From Ustulina deusta (taxonomy: Eukaryota; Ascomycota; Sordariomycetes; Xylariales; Xylariaceae): a stretch of 64,000 bases of DNA. Shown one piece after another: positions 1 to 12,086 of this stretch. The notes under the pieces are model-generated. The model made no database searches and was not told where the DNA came from. It was given only the letters and a program-made list of their open reading frames with translations. The DNA lies in contig JAJNNX010000069.1 in assembly GCA_023159155.1 (NCBI GenBank), forward strand, positions 1 through 64,000, in the 5' to 3' direction. The translations under genes were made by a program, and so were the position numbers. How positions within the stretch are numbered: the stretch's first letter is position 1; each line of letters starts with the position of its first letter.

Positions 1-493
1 TTTTAAATGATTTAATAATAAAAAACTAATTATATTTAAAAACTAAAAATAAAATAAAATTATTGAAAATTAAACTTTTTATAAATTATTAATTTTTAAA
101 TAATATAAAAATTAAAAATTATATTGAAATTATATTAAAATTAAATTTATATTATAAAATATATAATTAAAAAAAAACTTTTATTTATATTTTATTAATT
201 ATAATAAAATAAAAATAAAATATTTATTAAATATTTATTACTAAATAATTAATAAGTTTAAAATAGTATTATAATTAGTTAAATAAAGTTTTTATAGCTA
301 GTTTATTAATATTATAAACAAAAATTTTAAATTAAAAAAAAAAAAAAATTTAAAGTTTATAAAATAAATAAATATAAATTTTATATATATAGTTACAAAA
401 TTATAAATTGGTTTATATATAGACTTTTTTATTTTATTGCTATATAGGTCTAAAGTTCTTATAAGTTTTACTAAAACTATACTAACTATTATA
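1..493 (-). mobile_element. Family 2 LTR retroelement, terminal fragment with one LTR
   Basis: The window opens inside a family 2 element. Bases 1-266 match the sequence next to the LTR in the copy at 19035-24927 (compare about 24,420-24,693), and 267-493 is the LTR itself, ending in the RIP-altered form of the family's CA end. The element is inserted in a family 1 copy that continues from 494; the other end lies outside the window. The sense strand is inferred only from a purine-rich tract next to the opposite LTR in complete copies. No intact reading frame remains. Confidence 0.85.
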
Positions 494-2469
494 GTTTAGT
501 TAGCTAGCTAATTAAGAAATTATTATATTATTAATTAATTAATTTAATTATATATATATTAATTAGTTATATATATATATTAGCTAGTTTAGCTATTATA
601 TATATAATTAATTAGTAATTTAGCTATTATATATATATATAAATAGCCACTTATATTAATTTATATATATATATGCTTATATTTATATCTTATACTTTGT
701 TTACTATTAATTAGCAATTTTTAGCTATTTTGTTATATATGTGTTAATTAGCAAGTTTATTAAATTTTTTGTAATTTTTAGCTATATTTGCTATTAATTA
801 ACAAGTTTACTTCGATTATATATATATATAAATAAGTTTATATATTGTTTTATATAAACAAATATTTTTATAAATATTATATTTATTATTAATTAGCTAT
901 TTTATTATATTTTTAGTTGTATATAAATAAATATATATATAGTTTTTTATATAAAATTGCTTATATATATATTAATTATTTATATAAAGGCCTTTTAGTT
1001 AGCTTTATATTATTATACCGATTAATTAATATATTATATAAACAATATAAATATATAAACAATTGCTTATATAAATTATATAGTAATTTATTTATATTTA
1101 TATAATTTACATATTATATATTTTATATATAAACTTGCCTATAGTATATATTATATAGTTAGTTATACTACTAATTAGTTTATTGTTGCTATAAATATAG
1201 CATAGCATTATTAATTAATATATTATTGCTGCGCTAATTAGTTATTTAGTTATATATAAACAACTGCTTATATTATTTATATATAAACTTGTTTATACTA
1301 TATATATTATATAATTAACGTAGCACTGCTAATTAGTTAATACGTTATTACTACGTTAATTAGTTATTTTGTTGTTGCTACGCGTATAGCATAGCACTGC
1401 CGATTAATTAATACGTTATTGCTATGTTAATTAGTTATTTTATTATTGCTATACGTATAGCATAGCACTACTAATTAATTAATTTGTTATTATTACACTA
1501 ATTAGTTATATTATTATATATAAATAACTCTTTATACTATTTCATATATAAACCTGTTTATATTATATATATTATATAATTATTACAATACTAATAAATT
1601 ATTATTGCTGCACTACTAATTTATAATTTTTTTTTTTATATAAGCAGCTATTTATATTAATTTATATAGAAATACGCTTATACTAGCAATTTTTAAAGAT
1701 ATTTATAAAGTCTATAAAGCTAATTAATGCTTATTTTATAAAGTTTAATTTATATATATAAAAAATAATAAAAGCTATAATATAACTTTTTATATAAAAA
1801 TTTAGCTTAAGTTTAAAGTAATAGCTAATTATAGTATTTATTTAAGTTCTAATATAAAATATTAGTAAATATTACTATATATATTAAGTCTAGATAGAAT
1901 TATATATGTTTTTATATAAAAATATAAAGCATTTAAAGAGCTAAAAAGTTATACTAGTAAGTATATAAACTAAAAAAAGAGCTATGAACCAAAGGAAATC
2001 TATACGAATATATAACCGGTTTAGCAATCAGCTAATTAAAAGCTTGGTAGCTTAGTGGGTTAAGGCTAGTTTTTTTTTTAAGCTGTTAAAGCCTAGGGGT
2101 TTAAATAAGTATTATGTTATATTATTTTTTTTAATGTTTTTAGTTTTGTATTTTTTAGATTCGAAGCTATTTAAAAAATAAAATTTTAAATAAAAGAAGT
2201 TTGTAGTAGGGCTAATGCTAGCGGCCCGCTAATAGCTGCAAATATAGCTGCATGTTAATTATTAGCTATATTCGGGCTGCTTGCGGCCCGAATCGGCTGA
2301 TCTTCAGCTATATTTAAGGGTTCAAATAGCTATAAAAGCTTTTAAAATTTTTAGAGCAATACTTATTTTAAACGTATAGCATTTATATTAGTTTTTTAGT
2401 AGCAGGCGCTCTAGTTTATTTTTGTTATTTTTAGTTGTTTTTAGTATTAAGTTGCTTTGTCCTTTTTTA
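494..2469 (+). mobile_element. Family 1 LTR element, 3' part with 3' LTR (2202-2469)
   Basis: This is the 3' half of a family 1 element, cut on the left by the family 2 insertion that ends at 493. The interior (about 494-2030) is satellite-like TATA/AGCTAATTAA sequence shared with the copies at 24,933-26,880 (same strand) and 12,560-14,400 (inverted). A tRNA-like box pair follows near 2048-2108, then the 3' LTR, which starts TGTAGTAGGG and ends with a RIP-eroded CCTTTTTTA. The four bases after it, CTAT (2470-2473), would be the TSD; the partner is outside the window. No coding region is visible. Confidence 0.85.
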
Positions 2470-2473
2470 CTAT

Positions 2474-4518
2474 AAGTATTATATTAAAATCTTGGAGTCT
2501 TTTTTTTATTTTAAGTTTTATTTAAGCGTTTGTTTATTTATTACTTTTAATATTATAACATTTAATTAGTTTATAAATCTTTATAAAAATTTATTATAAT
2601 ATTATTTAAGCATTTTTTTAAGCGCTTTATAGTATTGCTATATTATTGATATAAAAAACTATAGTAATATTATTTAAGTATTATTTTAAAGTTTTTATAT
2701 TAAATATTATTTTATAAAGATTTAAGTTTGTTTAGTTTTTTATATATAGCGTATTTATATTTTAAATTATTTTTAGTTTTTAATTTATTTAAAAAAAAAC
2801 TATAATATTAAATATTAATTAGTTAGCGAACTATTTTTAAAAAATTTTTATTATTGTTTTTTTATTAATATTTATAGTAAGATTAGTTTTTAAGCTTTTT
2901 AAATATTTAAATAGGTATAATATTATTTTTTTAATATTTAGTATAAGGTTAGCTATTATTTATAAGTTTATATAAGTGTGCTATTAATTATTAGTTTTTT
3001 TTTTTTATTAGATTATTTTTCGTATTATTTAAAGCATTAATAGATAGGTTTTATAAACTATTTTAATTTTAAAAATATATTTATTTTTAATTTGTTTTAG
3101 GGCTATATTTATTATTAAGATTCTGCTAGCTATAGAAAAAACATGTTTAAGGAATATTTTTTATATTAGTAGTATTTTTTGTACTATTTTTAATAATATT
3201 TGTTAAACTATTTATATATAGCTTTTCAGCTTTATATTAATTGTTTAGTATTACTTGTTTATTGTTTTATTTATCAGCTTTTTTTATTTTTATATTTAGC
3301 TTTATATTTATATAAAAGTATTAGTAGTAGGACTAAATTAATTATTTTCTAGAGTCTTATAATTAAAAAGTTTTATATTACTATTAAAATAGTTTTAATG
3401 CAGTTGGTTAATTTTATAGCTTTAGGTTTTTTTTTTTTATATATTAGTAGAACTATAATTCTTTGTTTAGATATATGTTTAACTAACATCGTTGTTGGGA
3501 CGAATTGCCGAGCGTCACTATTGCGCCAAAAGACCAAGGGACTGGAAGTCTTGCAGCCTCCGCGTGTATTAGCTTTATTATTCCATTACGGCATAACAGT
3601 AGTATTAAAACTTGTTTAGGCTTAAAAAGATTATTTAATAAGATTAATATAATTTAAGTGCTATTTTAAGCTTAATAATAAGGTTAGCTTTAGTTTAATC
3701 TTTTTTAAAATAAATAGTTTTTATTTCTTTAGGAATAAATGTTATTTTATGAGTTTGTTTATATTTTAAGATTTTGTTTATTTGTTTTTTAGTTTTTTTA
3801 GTATTTTATTTTAAAGTTTGTTTTATAGCTAGTATTGCTATATTATTAATATAGCCCTATTTATTTAAGTCTTTTTTATTAGTTTATATAAATATAATAT
3901 ATAAAATATTAATAATATTAAAAAACTTTATAATATATTATAGTTAGCTATTTTTAGTATTATTATTATATTTTTTTAAATATATAGTAATTATTCATTT
4001 TATTAAAAAAAATTTTATAATTTTTATGATTAAAGGAGGCTAGCTTTATTTTATTATTTTAGTTATAAGTTTATTTTCTAGTAAAATATTAAACATTTTT
4101 TATATATTTAAAATAATTAATATAGTTACTATTTTATTTATTAAAATAAGCTTAATATTATATATTAAGCTAATTATTAATTTTATTATTAATTTTTTAA
4201 GTATTATTTTAATATATTATAAGTTTATTAAACTAATTTATAAAACTATTTAGATTATTTATTATATAATAAATTTTTTAAAACTTTTGTTTATATATAA
4301 TAATAAAATAATTAATTTTTAAAATTTATATAATATAAAGTTATTTTTATATAGTTTTTATTTAATTATATAGTACTACTATTACTATATATATAAAAAA
4401 TGCTTATATAATATATAATAATTATTTGTTTTATAATTATTACAAAATTATTAAGTTTTAAAATAATATTCATATAATATATATTTAGTATTTATATAGT
4501 ATTTAATATAATTATGAT
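2474..4518. other. Unassigned AT-rich (RIP-mutated) host sequence, piece 1
   Basis: About 2 kb of heavily AT-biased DNA between a family 1 LTR and a family 2 LTR. It matches neither family. Short stretches on the minus strand read with fewer stops than the composition predicts (for example around 2,850-3,000), suggesting an old mutated coding element, but I recognise no domain. It probably continues, across nested insertions, with 16822-17260, 27341-27649 and 33332-35231. It contains one GC-rich island, listed separately. Confidence 0.5.
3489..3602. other. GC-balanced island inside RIP-mutated DNA
   Basis: About 110 bp with ordinary base composition, full of CpG, CpA and TpG, embedded abruptly in AT-rich sequence. 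It starts near CATCGTTGTTGGGACG and ends near CATTACGGCATAACAG. No terminal inverted repeat or clear target duplication is visible. A 73-codon open frame crosses it, but most of that frame is flanking AT sequence, so I do not call a gene. It may be a patch inserted after RIP, or a remnant that escaped. Confidence 0.6.
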
Positions 4519-7500
4519 TATAATAATTAGTATAGTTTTAGTAAGACTTGCAAAAACTTTAAACCTATATAGTAATAAAATAAAAAGTCTAGATATATAA
4601 AATTTATATTTATTTATTTTATAAACTTTGATTTTTTTTTTTTTTTTTAGTTTAAAATTTTTATTTATAATATTAATAAATTAGGTATAAAAATTTTGTT
4701 TAACTAATTATAATACTACTTTAAGTTTATTAATTATTTATTAATAAATATTGAATAAATATATTTTATTTTGTTTTATTATAATTAATAAAATATAAAT
4801 AAACTTTTTTTGTAATTATATATTTTATAATATAAATTTAATTTTAATATAATTTTAATAAAATTTTGAATTTTTATATTATTTAAAAACTAATAATTTA
4901 TAAAAAATTTAATTTTCAATAATTTAATTTAATTTTTAGTTTTTAAACAATTAAAATAATTTTGATTTTTAAATATAGCTAGCTTTTTATTATTAAATAA
5001 TTTAAAAAAAAAAATCTTTTATTAAATTTTTTAGTTTTATTATTTTATTTATTTTGTATTTTGTTAGTTTATTTTTTAATATTTTAAACTTTATTTATAT
5101 TAAAAAAACTAAAATATAAAAAATAAAACTTTATTTAATAATTAGGTTTATAAACTAATAAAAAAACTAAATAAAAATATTATTATATTTTAAACTAAAA
5201 ATACCTAATTTTAATATATTATAAATTAATTAAAAAAATATATTAAAAAGTTAATAAAAATATATTTTTATTTAATTAAAAAATTATTTAATAATATTAT
5301 TAAAATAATTTAAGTTTTATTAATAGTTTATTATAATTTTAATTAAATAATTATTATTTATAAAATATTTTAAATTTATATATATAAAACCAATAAAAAT
5401 ATTAATTTATTAAATTAATATATAATATTAAATAAATTTATAAATTTAATTAAATAAAAATTTAATTTAAATAATTAAGTTTTTAGTAGACTTATTTATT
5501 AATTTTTAGCAAACTTTAAGAATTTTAAAATATTTATTTTAAAATAATAATAAAAAATATTAATTATAAAAAAAAAAAAACTTATTAAAATAATAAAATT
5601 TATTTTATTTATAATAAAAAAATATATATATATTTATTAATTATTTTAATTAAAAGTTTAAAATTTTGAATATTTAATTAATAAAAAAAGTTTATAATAA
5701 AAATAGTTTTAATAGTTTATTTAATTTAAAAAATAAATAAAAGAAAAAAAAAACTTTTTATTGATTTTTTTATTTATTTTAGTTAAAATATATAATTAAA
5801 GCAAATTAATTATTTTTAAAATATTGTTTTAATTATAAATTAAATAATAATCAAAAATAAAAATAGTTTGTTTAGTTAAATTTTAAAAACTTTATAATTA
5901 ATAAAAAAAATAGTTAGCAAAATTTATAAATATTTAATATATATAATAAAAATTAATAATTAATAAAAAAAATATTTTAATAAAAACTTAAAAATAATAG
6001 TCAATTTAATTAAATTATTTATTTTTATTAGTTTAATTTTTACTAATAATTATAATTAAACTTTCTAATTATAAATAATAAAATATAAACTTAAAAATAT
6101 AAAAAAATATTGATTAATATAATTAAATATTAAAAAAATATTATTAAATATTAAAAAAACTTAAAACTAAGTTATTATTAAAAAAATTATATAAAATTTT
6201 TAAAATCATTTTTATTAAAATAAATAAAAATAATTAATTAAAATTTTTTTAAAAAAACTTATTATAATTAAATTTATAATAACTAAAAATAATTATATTA
6301 AATTATTTAACAAAAATTTAAAAATAATTAATATTTCATAAAATTTTTTTTTTAAATTAATTAAGTAGTATTATAAAAAAAAAAGTTTAAATATATAAAA
6401 TTGATATAATGCTTTTTATTTTTTTAACTATTATATGAAAAAAAGTTTTTTTAAAAAAAAATTTTAAAATTTTATTATTATTATAACTAAAATTTAACAT
6501 AATATTAAAACTTAACAATAAAAAAAATATTTTTAAATTTTATTAATATTAAATATTTATATAATTTATTTAATTTAAAAAAAAGTTTATAAATAAGCTA
6601 TTAATTATAAATTTTATTAAATAAAATATAAATTTAAATTTATAATTAATTATTAATTAAAAAATATATATTTAGAAAACTAAATTATATTATATTTAAT
6701 TATTATAATATTATTTATTTCATAAAACTAAATATTATTAAACCCTTTTATTAATTATTATTAATTATAAAATTATATTAAACTTTTTTTTTAAATTTAT
6801 AGAAAAATATATTAATAAAAAGTTTTATTATTTAGTTGAAAAATAAAACCTATTTAATAGTAAGTTTTTATTAATATATAAATTTAAAAACTTTTAAATA
6901 AATTTATAAATATTTGTAAAAATAATATTTTAATTTTTTTTAAAACTAAAAAATAATTTATTCTTTATATTAAACTAAATATTAAAACAATATTAAAAAG
7001 TTTTATTTTAATATATTTATTATTAATTATTTAAAAATAGTTATAAAAACTAAAATAAAAATTAAAATAATTTTAAAAATATTAAGTTAATTTAGTTATT
7101 TTTTAAGCTTTAAAATTATATTTATATATTTATTTATTATATTAATAAAATTGCTATTTTTTTAAATTAATTATTAAAAAAAAATAAAGTATTTATAATA
7201 AAATTAAAATAAAAATAAGCTTTTAAATATATAAAACTACTAATATATAAAATAGTTGTTTCAGTTTTTTTTAAGCTTAGCTAATTAATATAAATAAAAA
7301 TAAATATTTTATATAATATAAAAAAAAAATTTATTTAATAATAATAATAAAATTTATTTTAAAAATTTATAAAATATTTTTTTCAAATAATAATATTAAT
7401 TAAGTAAGCTTACTTAATTTAAAACTATAAATTTTTAATAATAGTACAAATTTTAGAATATTATTATTTAAAGTTTTTTAAGACTAAATTTTTTATAATA

Positions 7501-9986
7501 ATTAATTATTAAGTTTTATTATATTTTTTAAATAAATAAATTTTATTAATATAATAAATATATTAAGCTAATTTTTTATTAACCTTTAATATTAATTTTT
7601 AGTATTAATTAAAATAAAAAAATATAATAATTAATATTTTATTAAAAAAATTACTAAAGTTTTTTATAATTAAAATAAAAAAACGTAAAAAAAGAAATAA
7701 TAATATTAGTTTTTTTTAATAAAATATTAAGTTTTATATTAATTATAGATTTTTTATTTAATATTTTTTAAAAAGCTAACTTAATAAATCTAATTAAATA
7801 AAAAAATTAATTATAAAATTTAAAAAAAAAAAAAAAAAAAACTATATATATTTAAAATTATTTTAAATAAAAAAAATTTTTTTATATAGTTTTAATTTAA
7901 AAAGTTTATATACTTTTAATTATTATATATTAACATTAATATAAAATAATTAAAATATTAAAATAAAAATATTATTAGTTTTATTTAAAATATAATTATA
8001 CATAATATATATATAATTATTATAATTATAAAAAAAATAAAATATTATAAAATAAAACTTTTAATGTAGTAGGGCTGGTGCGCGCGAACAAAAGATAGGT
8101 CCTTAGTCATAGAGTAGGACGCATTCTTAGAGACCTTTCGGAAATTACGGAACAAAAAGTATAATAAGCGTATATTTTTATTTAAAGCTATAAAAAGCTT
8201 TTTTTTTATATATATAAAAAAACAAACAATTATTATAAAATACTAAATAGAAATTAAAAATTTATAAATTAAAAAACATAGTTTAATATAAAAAAATTTA
8301 AATAAGTTTAATTAGTTTTAATATATAATATACTAATTAGAAGCCCTATTTTATTTTATTAATATTTTTAATAAAACAATAAAAATTAATATTATTTAAT
8401 ATTTTTTAAAGTATAACTTATAATTAAAAACTAATATTTCTAGTTAATATACCTAATATATAAAAACTAATTATTAATTATCCCAATTAGTTATATTTTT
8501 TTTAATAAATCTTTATATAAAGCTAAACTTTTAATATAATTTAATAATATAATATAAAAATAATAAAAAATTAATTATAATAAAAATTAAATAAATATAA
8601 AATATTAATAAAACTATTATTTTTAAAACAACTAACTATAAAAATACTAATAGTACTACACTATTTTTATAAGATCTATAAAAAAAATATAAAACTTAAT
8701 TATAGTTTTATTAAAAAAACTAATATCTTTATTAAATTTAAATATATATAAACTTTTAATAAAAAACCTATAAAAGTATTACATTAATTATATATGCTTA
8801 TATAGTAATAAAAACTATAAAATATTAAATAAAAAAATATTATTAAAACTTAAAAATTATTATTTCATTATTTTTATATATTAATAGTTTTAATTAATAA
8901 CTTAAAATAAATACTTTAAATGTTTTAAAGCAACTATAAAACTTTAGGCTTTTTTGAATAAGGTTTATTTTAAATATTCTAATTATAAATATACTTATTT
9001 TTAGTATTATATTAACTAATAATTAAATTAGTAAATATTAGCTAGCTAAATTTTTAATATTTATATAATTAGTTTTTAAAAGCGCTATAGTTCTATATAT
9101 TATTAGTTTATTTATTTTTAATTTTATTTTTTATTTTTAGAACTAATTTAATAAAAAGAATATAACTAAATAGTTTTATAGAATAAAATTTCTTTTTAAA
9201 TTATATAAATTTTTATTAGCTAAATAAATTAATTAATTATTATACTAAACAAAAATTATAATTAAAAAATATATAGTTTAATATATTATTAGTTTTTATA
9301 TTAATTAAGATTAAACTATTATAAATTTAAAACAAAAATATAAAATAATTAATTTTAAATAAACTTAATTATAAAAAAAATAATTTATTAAGTTTTTTTT
9401 AAATACTAAAACAATTTTTCAAAATTATGCTTAATTTTTTTTTAAATATATAGCTTTAATTAATAAACTTAGCTAAAAAATATTTTTAATACTTAAAAAG
9501 TTTTATTTATATAACTTAATTAAATTAATTTTTTTAATTATTTTAAAAATATTTGTAATAAATATAAAATTACTAAAAATAACTTATAATAAAACAAATA
9601 TATTAATATTATAAATATTTTTAAATAATAAGCTAATTTAGAACTTGTTTTTTAATTATAAATGGTAATATTAAGTTTTTTAAATAGTACTACTAGTTTA
9701 GAACTATTACTAAATATATTTTTTTCTTTTATTTAGCAAGCTATATAAATATAATTATTTTAAGTTTTACTAGTTATTTTTTTAATTTATTTATTTATAA
9801 CTACTTTTTTTATTATGTTTTTAATAATCTATATATATATAGACCTAATAATTAAGTAATTAATAACTAAAATAAAAAGCTTTTCTCTTTATAATATTTA
9901 AATAATTAAAATAATAATTAAAATAATATAATTATTAATTAACTAAAATTAATACTATGTTTTTTTTAATTAAACGTTTTATTACA

Positions 9987-10183
9987 AAATTAGCTAGCAA
10001 AGCAAGCAGTAATATAAAAATAGCTAATTTAGAACTTATACTACCTAAGCATAATAATTAAACTTTTAAAAATACTAGCAATAATTTATATAAATACTAG
10101 TTTTATAAAACTATAAATTAAAAAAAAATTAAAAAACTTTAAAATTTTATATAAAAAATATAATTTCAAAGCTTAGTATATTA
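9987..10183 (+). pseudogene. Decayed coding frame in the unclassified segment
   Basis: Read from 9987 on the plus strand, the first ~25 codons run open with varied residues (begins KLASKASSNIKIANLE). Further stops appear after that, at TAA/TAG codons that RIP could make from CAA/CAG/TGG. The residue mix at the start is richer than in random AT-rich frames. I recognise no domain. It is likely part of the same broken gene as 11116-11655, though in a different frame because of indels. Confidence 0.3.
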
Positions 10184-11115
10184 GTTTATTATATATATTT
10201 TAATATATTCGCTTGCTAATAATTAATTTAAATAAAATATTAAAAAATAAAAATAAAAATAAATTTATATGTCTAATTTTAATATAGATTTATTATATCT
10301 ACTTTAATGAATATTTTTTAATAGTTTTAATAGCTTATAAAGCTTTATATAAATTTAATTATATTTTTAAAGATCTAAATTTTAAAAATAAAACTTAATT
10401 ATAAAACTTAAAATTTAGTAAAAATAAAAATATTTCAAATAATCTAGTTTAACTATTTATTTCAATACTTAAATAACTAATTATAATTAATTAGTTTAAC
10501 TTTAAAATAAAATTTTAAGCTAACTTAGTTTTTATAAAATAATAAAAGCTTAATATTTTAGCTAAAAGAAAATACTTAAAATTCTAATATAATAAATAGC
10601 GAAAATACTAAAATAAACAAAAGTTTATAGTATTAAAAACAATTAATTAAATTATTTTTTTAAATAACCTATTAATATTTATAGTTCTAGACTTTATTAA
10701 TATATTTAATATATAAGTTTATATAAAAGCTATAATAACAAAAAAAAAACGCTTAAATAAAAGAAATAATACTATACTTAAAACTTATAATATTACTTAA
10801 CTTTATAAAATAACTAGCGCTATAATAAATATAAATACTAATTAATAAATATTTTTATTTGTTTTAAAAATAAAAAAATACTAAATATTTTTTAATAAAA
10901 TTAATAATTTATTTAAAACTAAAATAAAATTAATTTAAAAAAAACTGCTAGGTTTATTTTCAAATATATTAAAATTACTTGTAGTATAAGCTTTTAAAAT
11001 AAAACAAATATTAAACAAAAAAATAATTAAATTAAATTAATTAAATAAACCTAAGTTTAAAACAAATAATTAATAAATATTAAATATACTTACTTTAAAA
11101 GTTAATAATATATAT

Positions 11116-11655
11116 ATAACGCTACAAAAATCTATAAAAAAGGTTTATAAAACTTTTTAAATAAATATATTTTTATAAAACATAGAAAATTATATAAAAG
11201 CTATACCTAAAATTATAATAAAAATTAAAAAATTACTAAAAAGCTTACTAATTATTAAACTTTTTAATATTAATGTTTAATTATATATTTTAATAAAAAA
11301 TTATATTAAAAATAACTAATTTTTTATAATTAATACTTAAATAATTTAAAATAAATATTTTATTAAACTAAAAATATTTTTATAATTATAAAAAAAAATT
11401 ATTGTTTATTTAATATAAATTGCTAGAAAGTATATATAAGCTGTGTTTATATATATAGTTTTAAATAAAAAAATAGCTACTTTTTTATTTTTAAAAATAA
11501 ATTTTTTAAAAATTACAAGCTATATTTTTTATTTTAAAAATTTAGTTCTAATAACTATATTTATTTTTAGTAATATATATATTATTACTTTTATAACCCT
11601 GCTTATCTAATTATGCTTTTATAACAAATTAATAATTAGAGCTATAAAAAACTAA
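11116..11655 (+). pseudogene. Decayed ~180-codon frame, family unknown
   Basis: The plus-strand frame from 11116 runs 180 codons with about 12 stops, nearly all TAA, including one uninterrupted run of roughly 55 codons near the end (about 11,455-11,625). In sequence this AT-rich, a stop would be expected about every ten codons, so the open run is unlikely by chance. The residue mix (Leu, Ile, Phe, Lys) is what RIP leaves of a coding region. I see no reverse-transcriptase, integrase or transposase signature that I can name. It sits near the 3' end of the 8065-11953 segment. Confidence 0.35.
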
Positions 11656-12086
11656 TAGCTATTTATATATAAAAAGCTGCTATAAATAGTTATAATTAGT
11701 TTTTAATTAATATTTAAATTTTATTTTTATTATATACTACTAAAACAATTTTTAATTTAGCACTAAACTTAAATAATAACATTATATAAAAATAGTTTTA
11801 TAATACTAATTAACTATTTATAAATTATATAAACTAAATATTAAAACTAGATAATAATACTTTTTTTATAAGTATTTTATTAAATAATAAATTTTTAATA
11901 GTTTTTAGGACTATTATTTATAAAGTTATAAAAAAAGCCAAAAAAACAAAACTTTTAAATTTTTAGTTTTTAAAAAAAGTATTATAATAATTAGTATAGT
12001 TTTAATAAAACTTATAAAAATTTTAGACTTATATAGTAATAAAATAAAAAGTTTATATATAGATTAATTTATAATTTTATAGCTAT

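Larger units (their letters stand above)
8065..11953 (+). mobile_element. Unclassified ~3.9 kb segment inside a family 2 element, with GC-rich tip
   Basis: This segment has no counterpart in the other family 2 copies. It begins TGTAGTAGGGCTGGTGCG, and its first ~100 bp (8065-8165) keep normal GC and CpA content. About 18 of the first 22 bases match the tip of the family 1 LTR. The rest is AT-rich with plus-strand frames that look like decayed coding sequence (9987-10183 and 11116-11655). The 11-mer AAAACTTTTAA lies at both junctions. No second terminal repeat was found, so the type is unresolved: an LTR element relative of family 1 missing an end, a DNA transposon, or captured DNA are all possible. 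Confidence 0.5.

Noticed and set aside
917..1105. 62-codon plus-strand frame of Tyr, Ile and Leu codons
   Set aside because: It lies in the satellite-like interior of a family 1 element, where TATATA runs create open frames by chance; the same region in other copies is not open.
2202..2469. The GC-rich ~270 bp repeat as a free-standing mobile element
   Set aside because: Its occurrences pair up as direct repeats around shared interiors with matching 4-bp duplications, so it is the LTR of family 1.
3398..3619. 73-codon plus-strand frame across the GC island
   Set aside because: The open frame is a by-product of the GC island having few stops; both ends are AT-rich flanking DNA and the protein has no coherent character.
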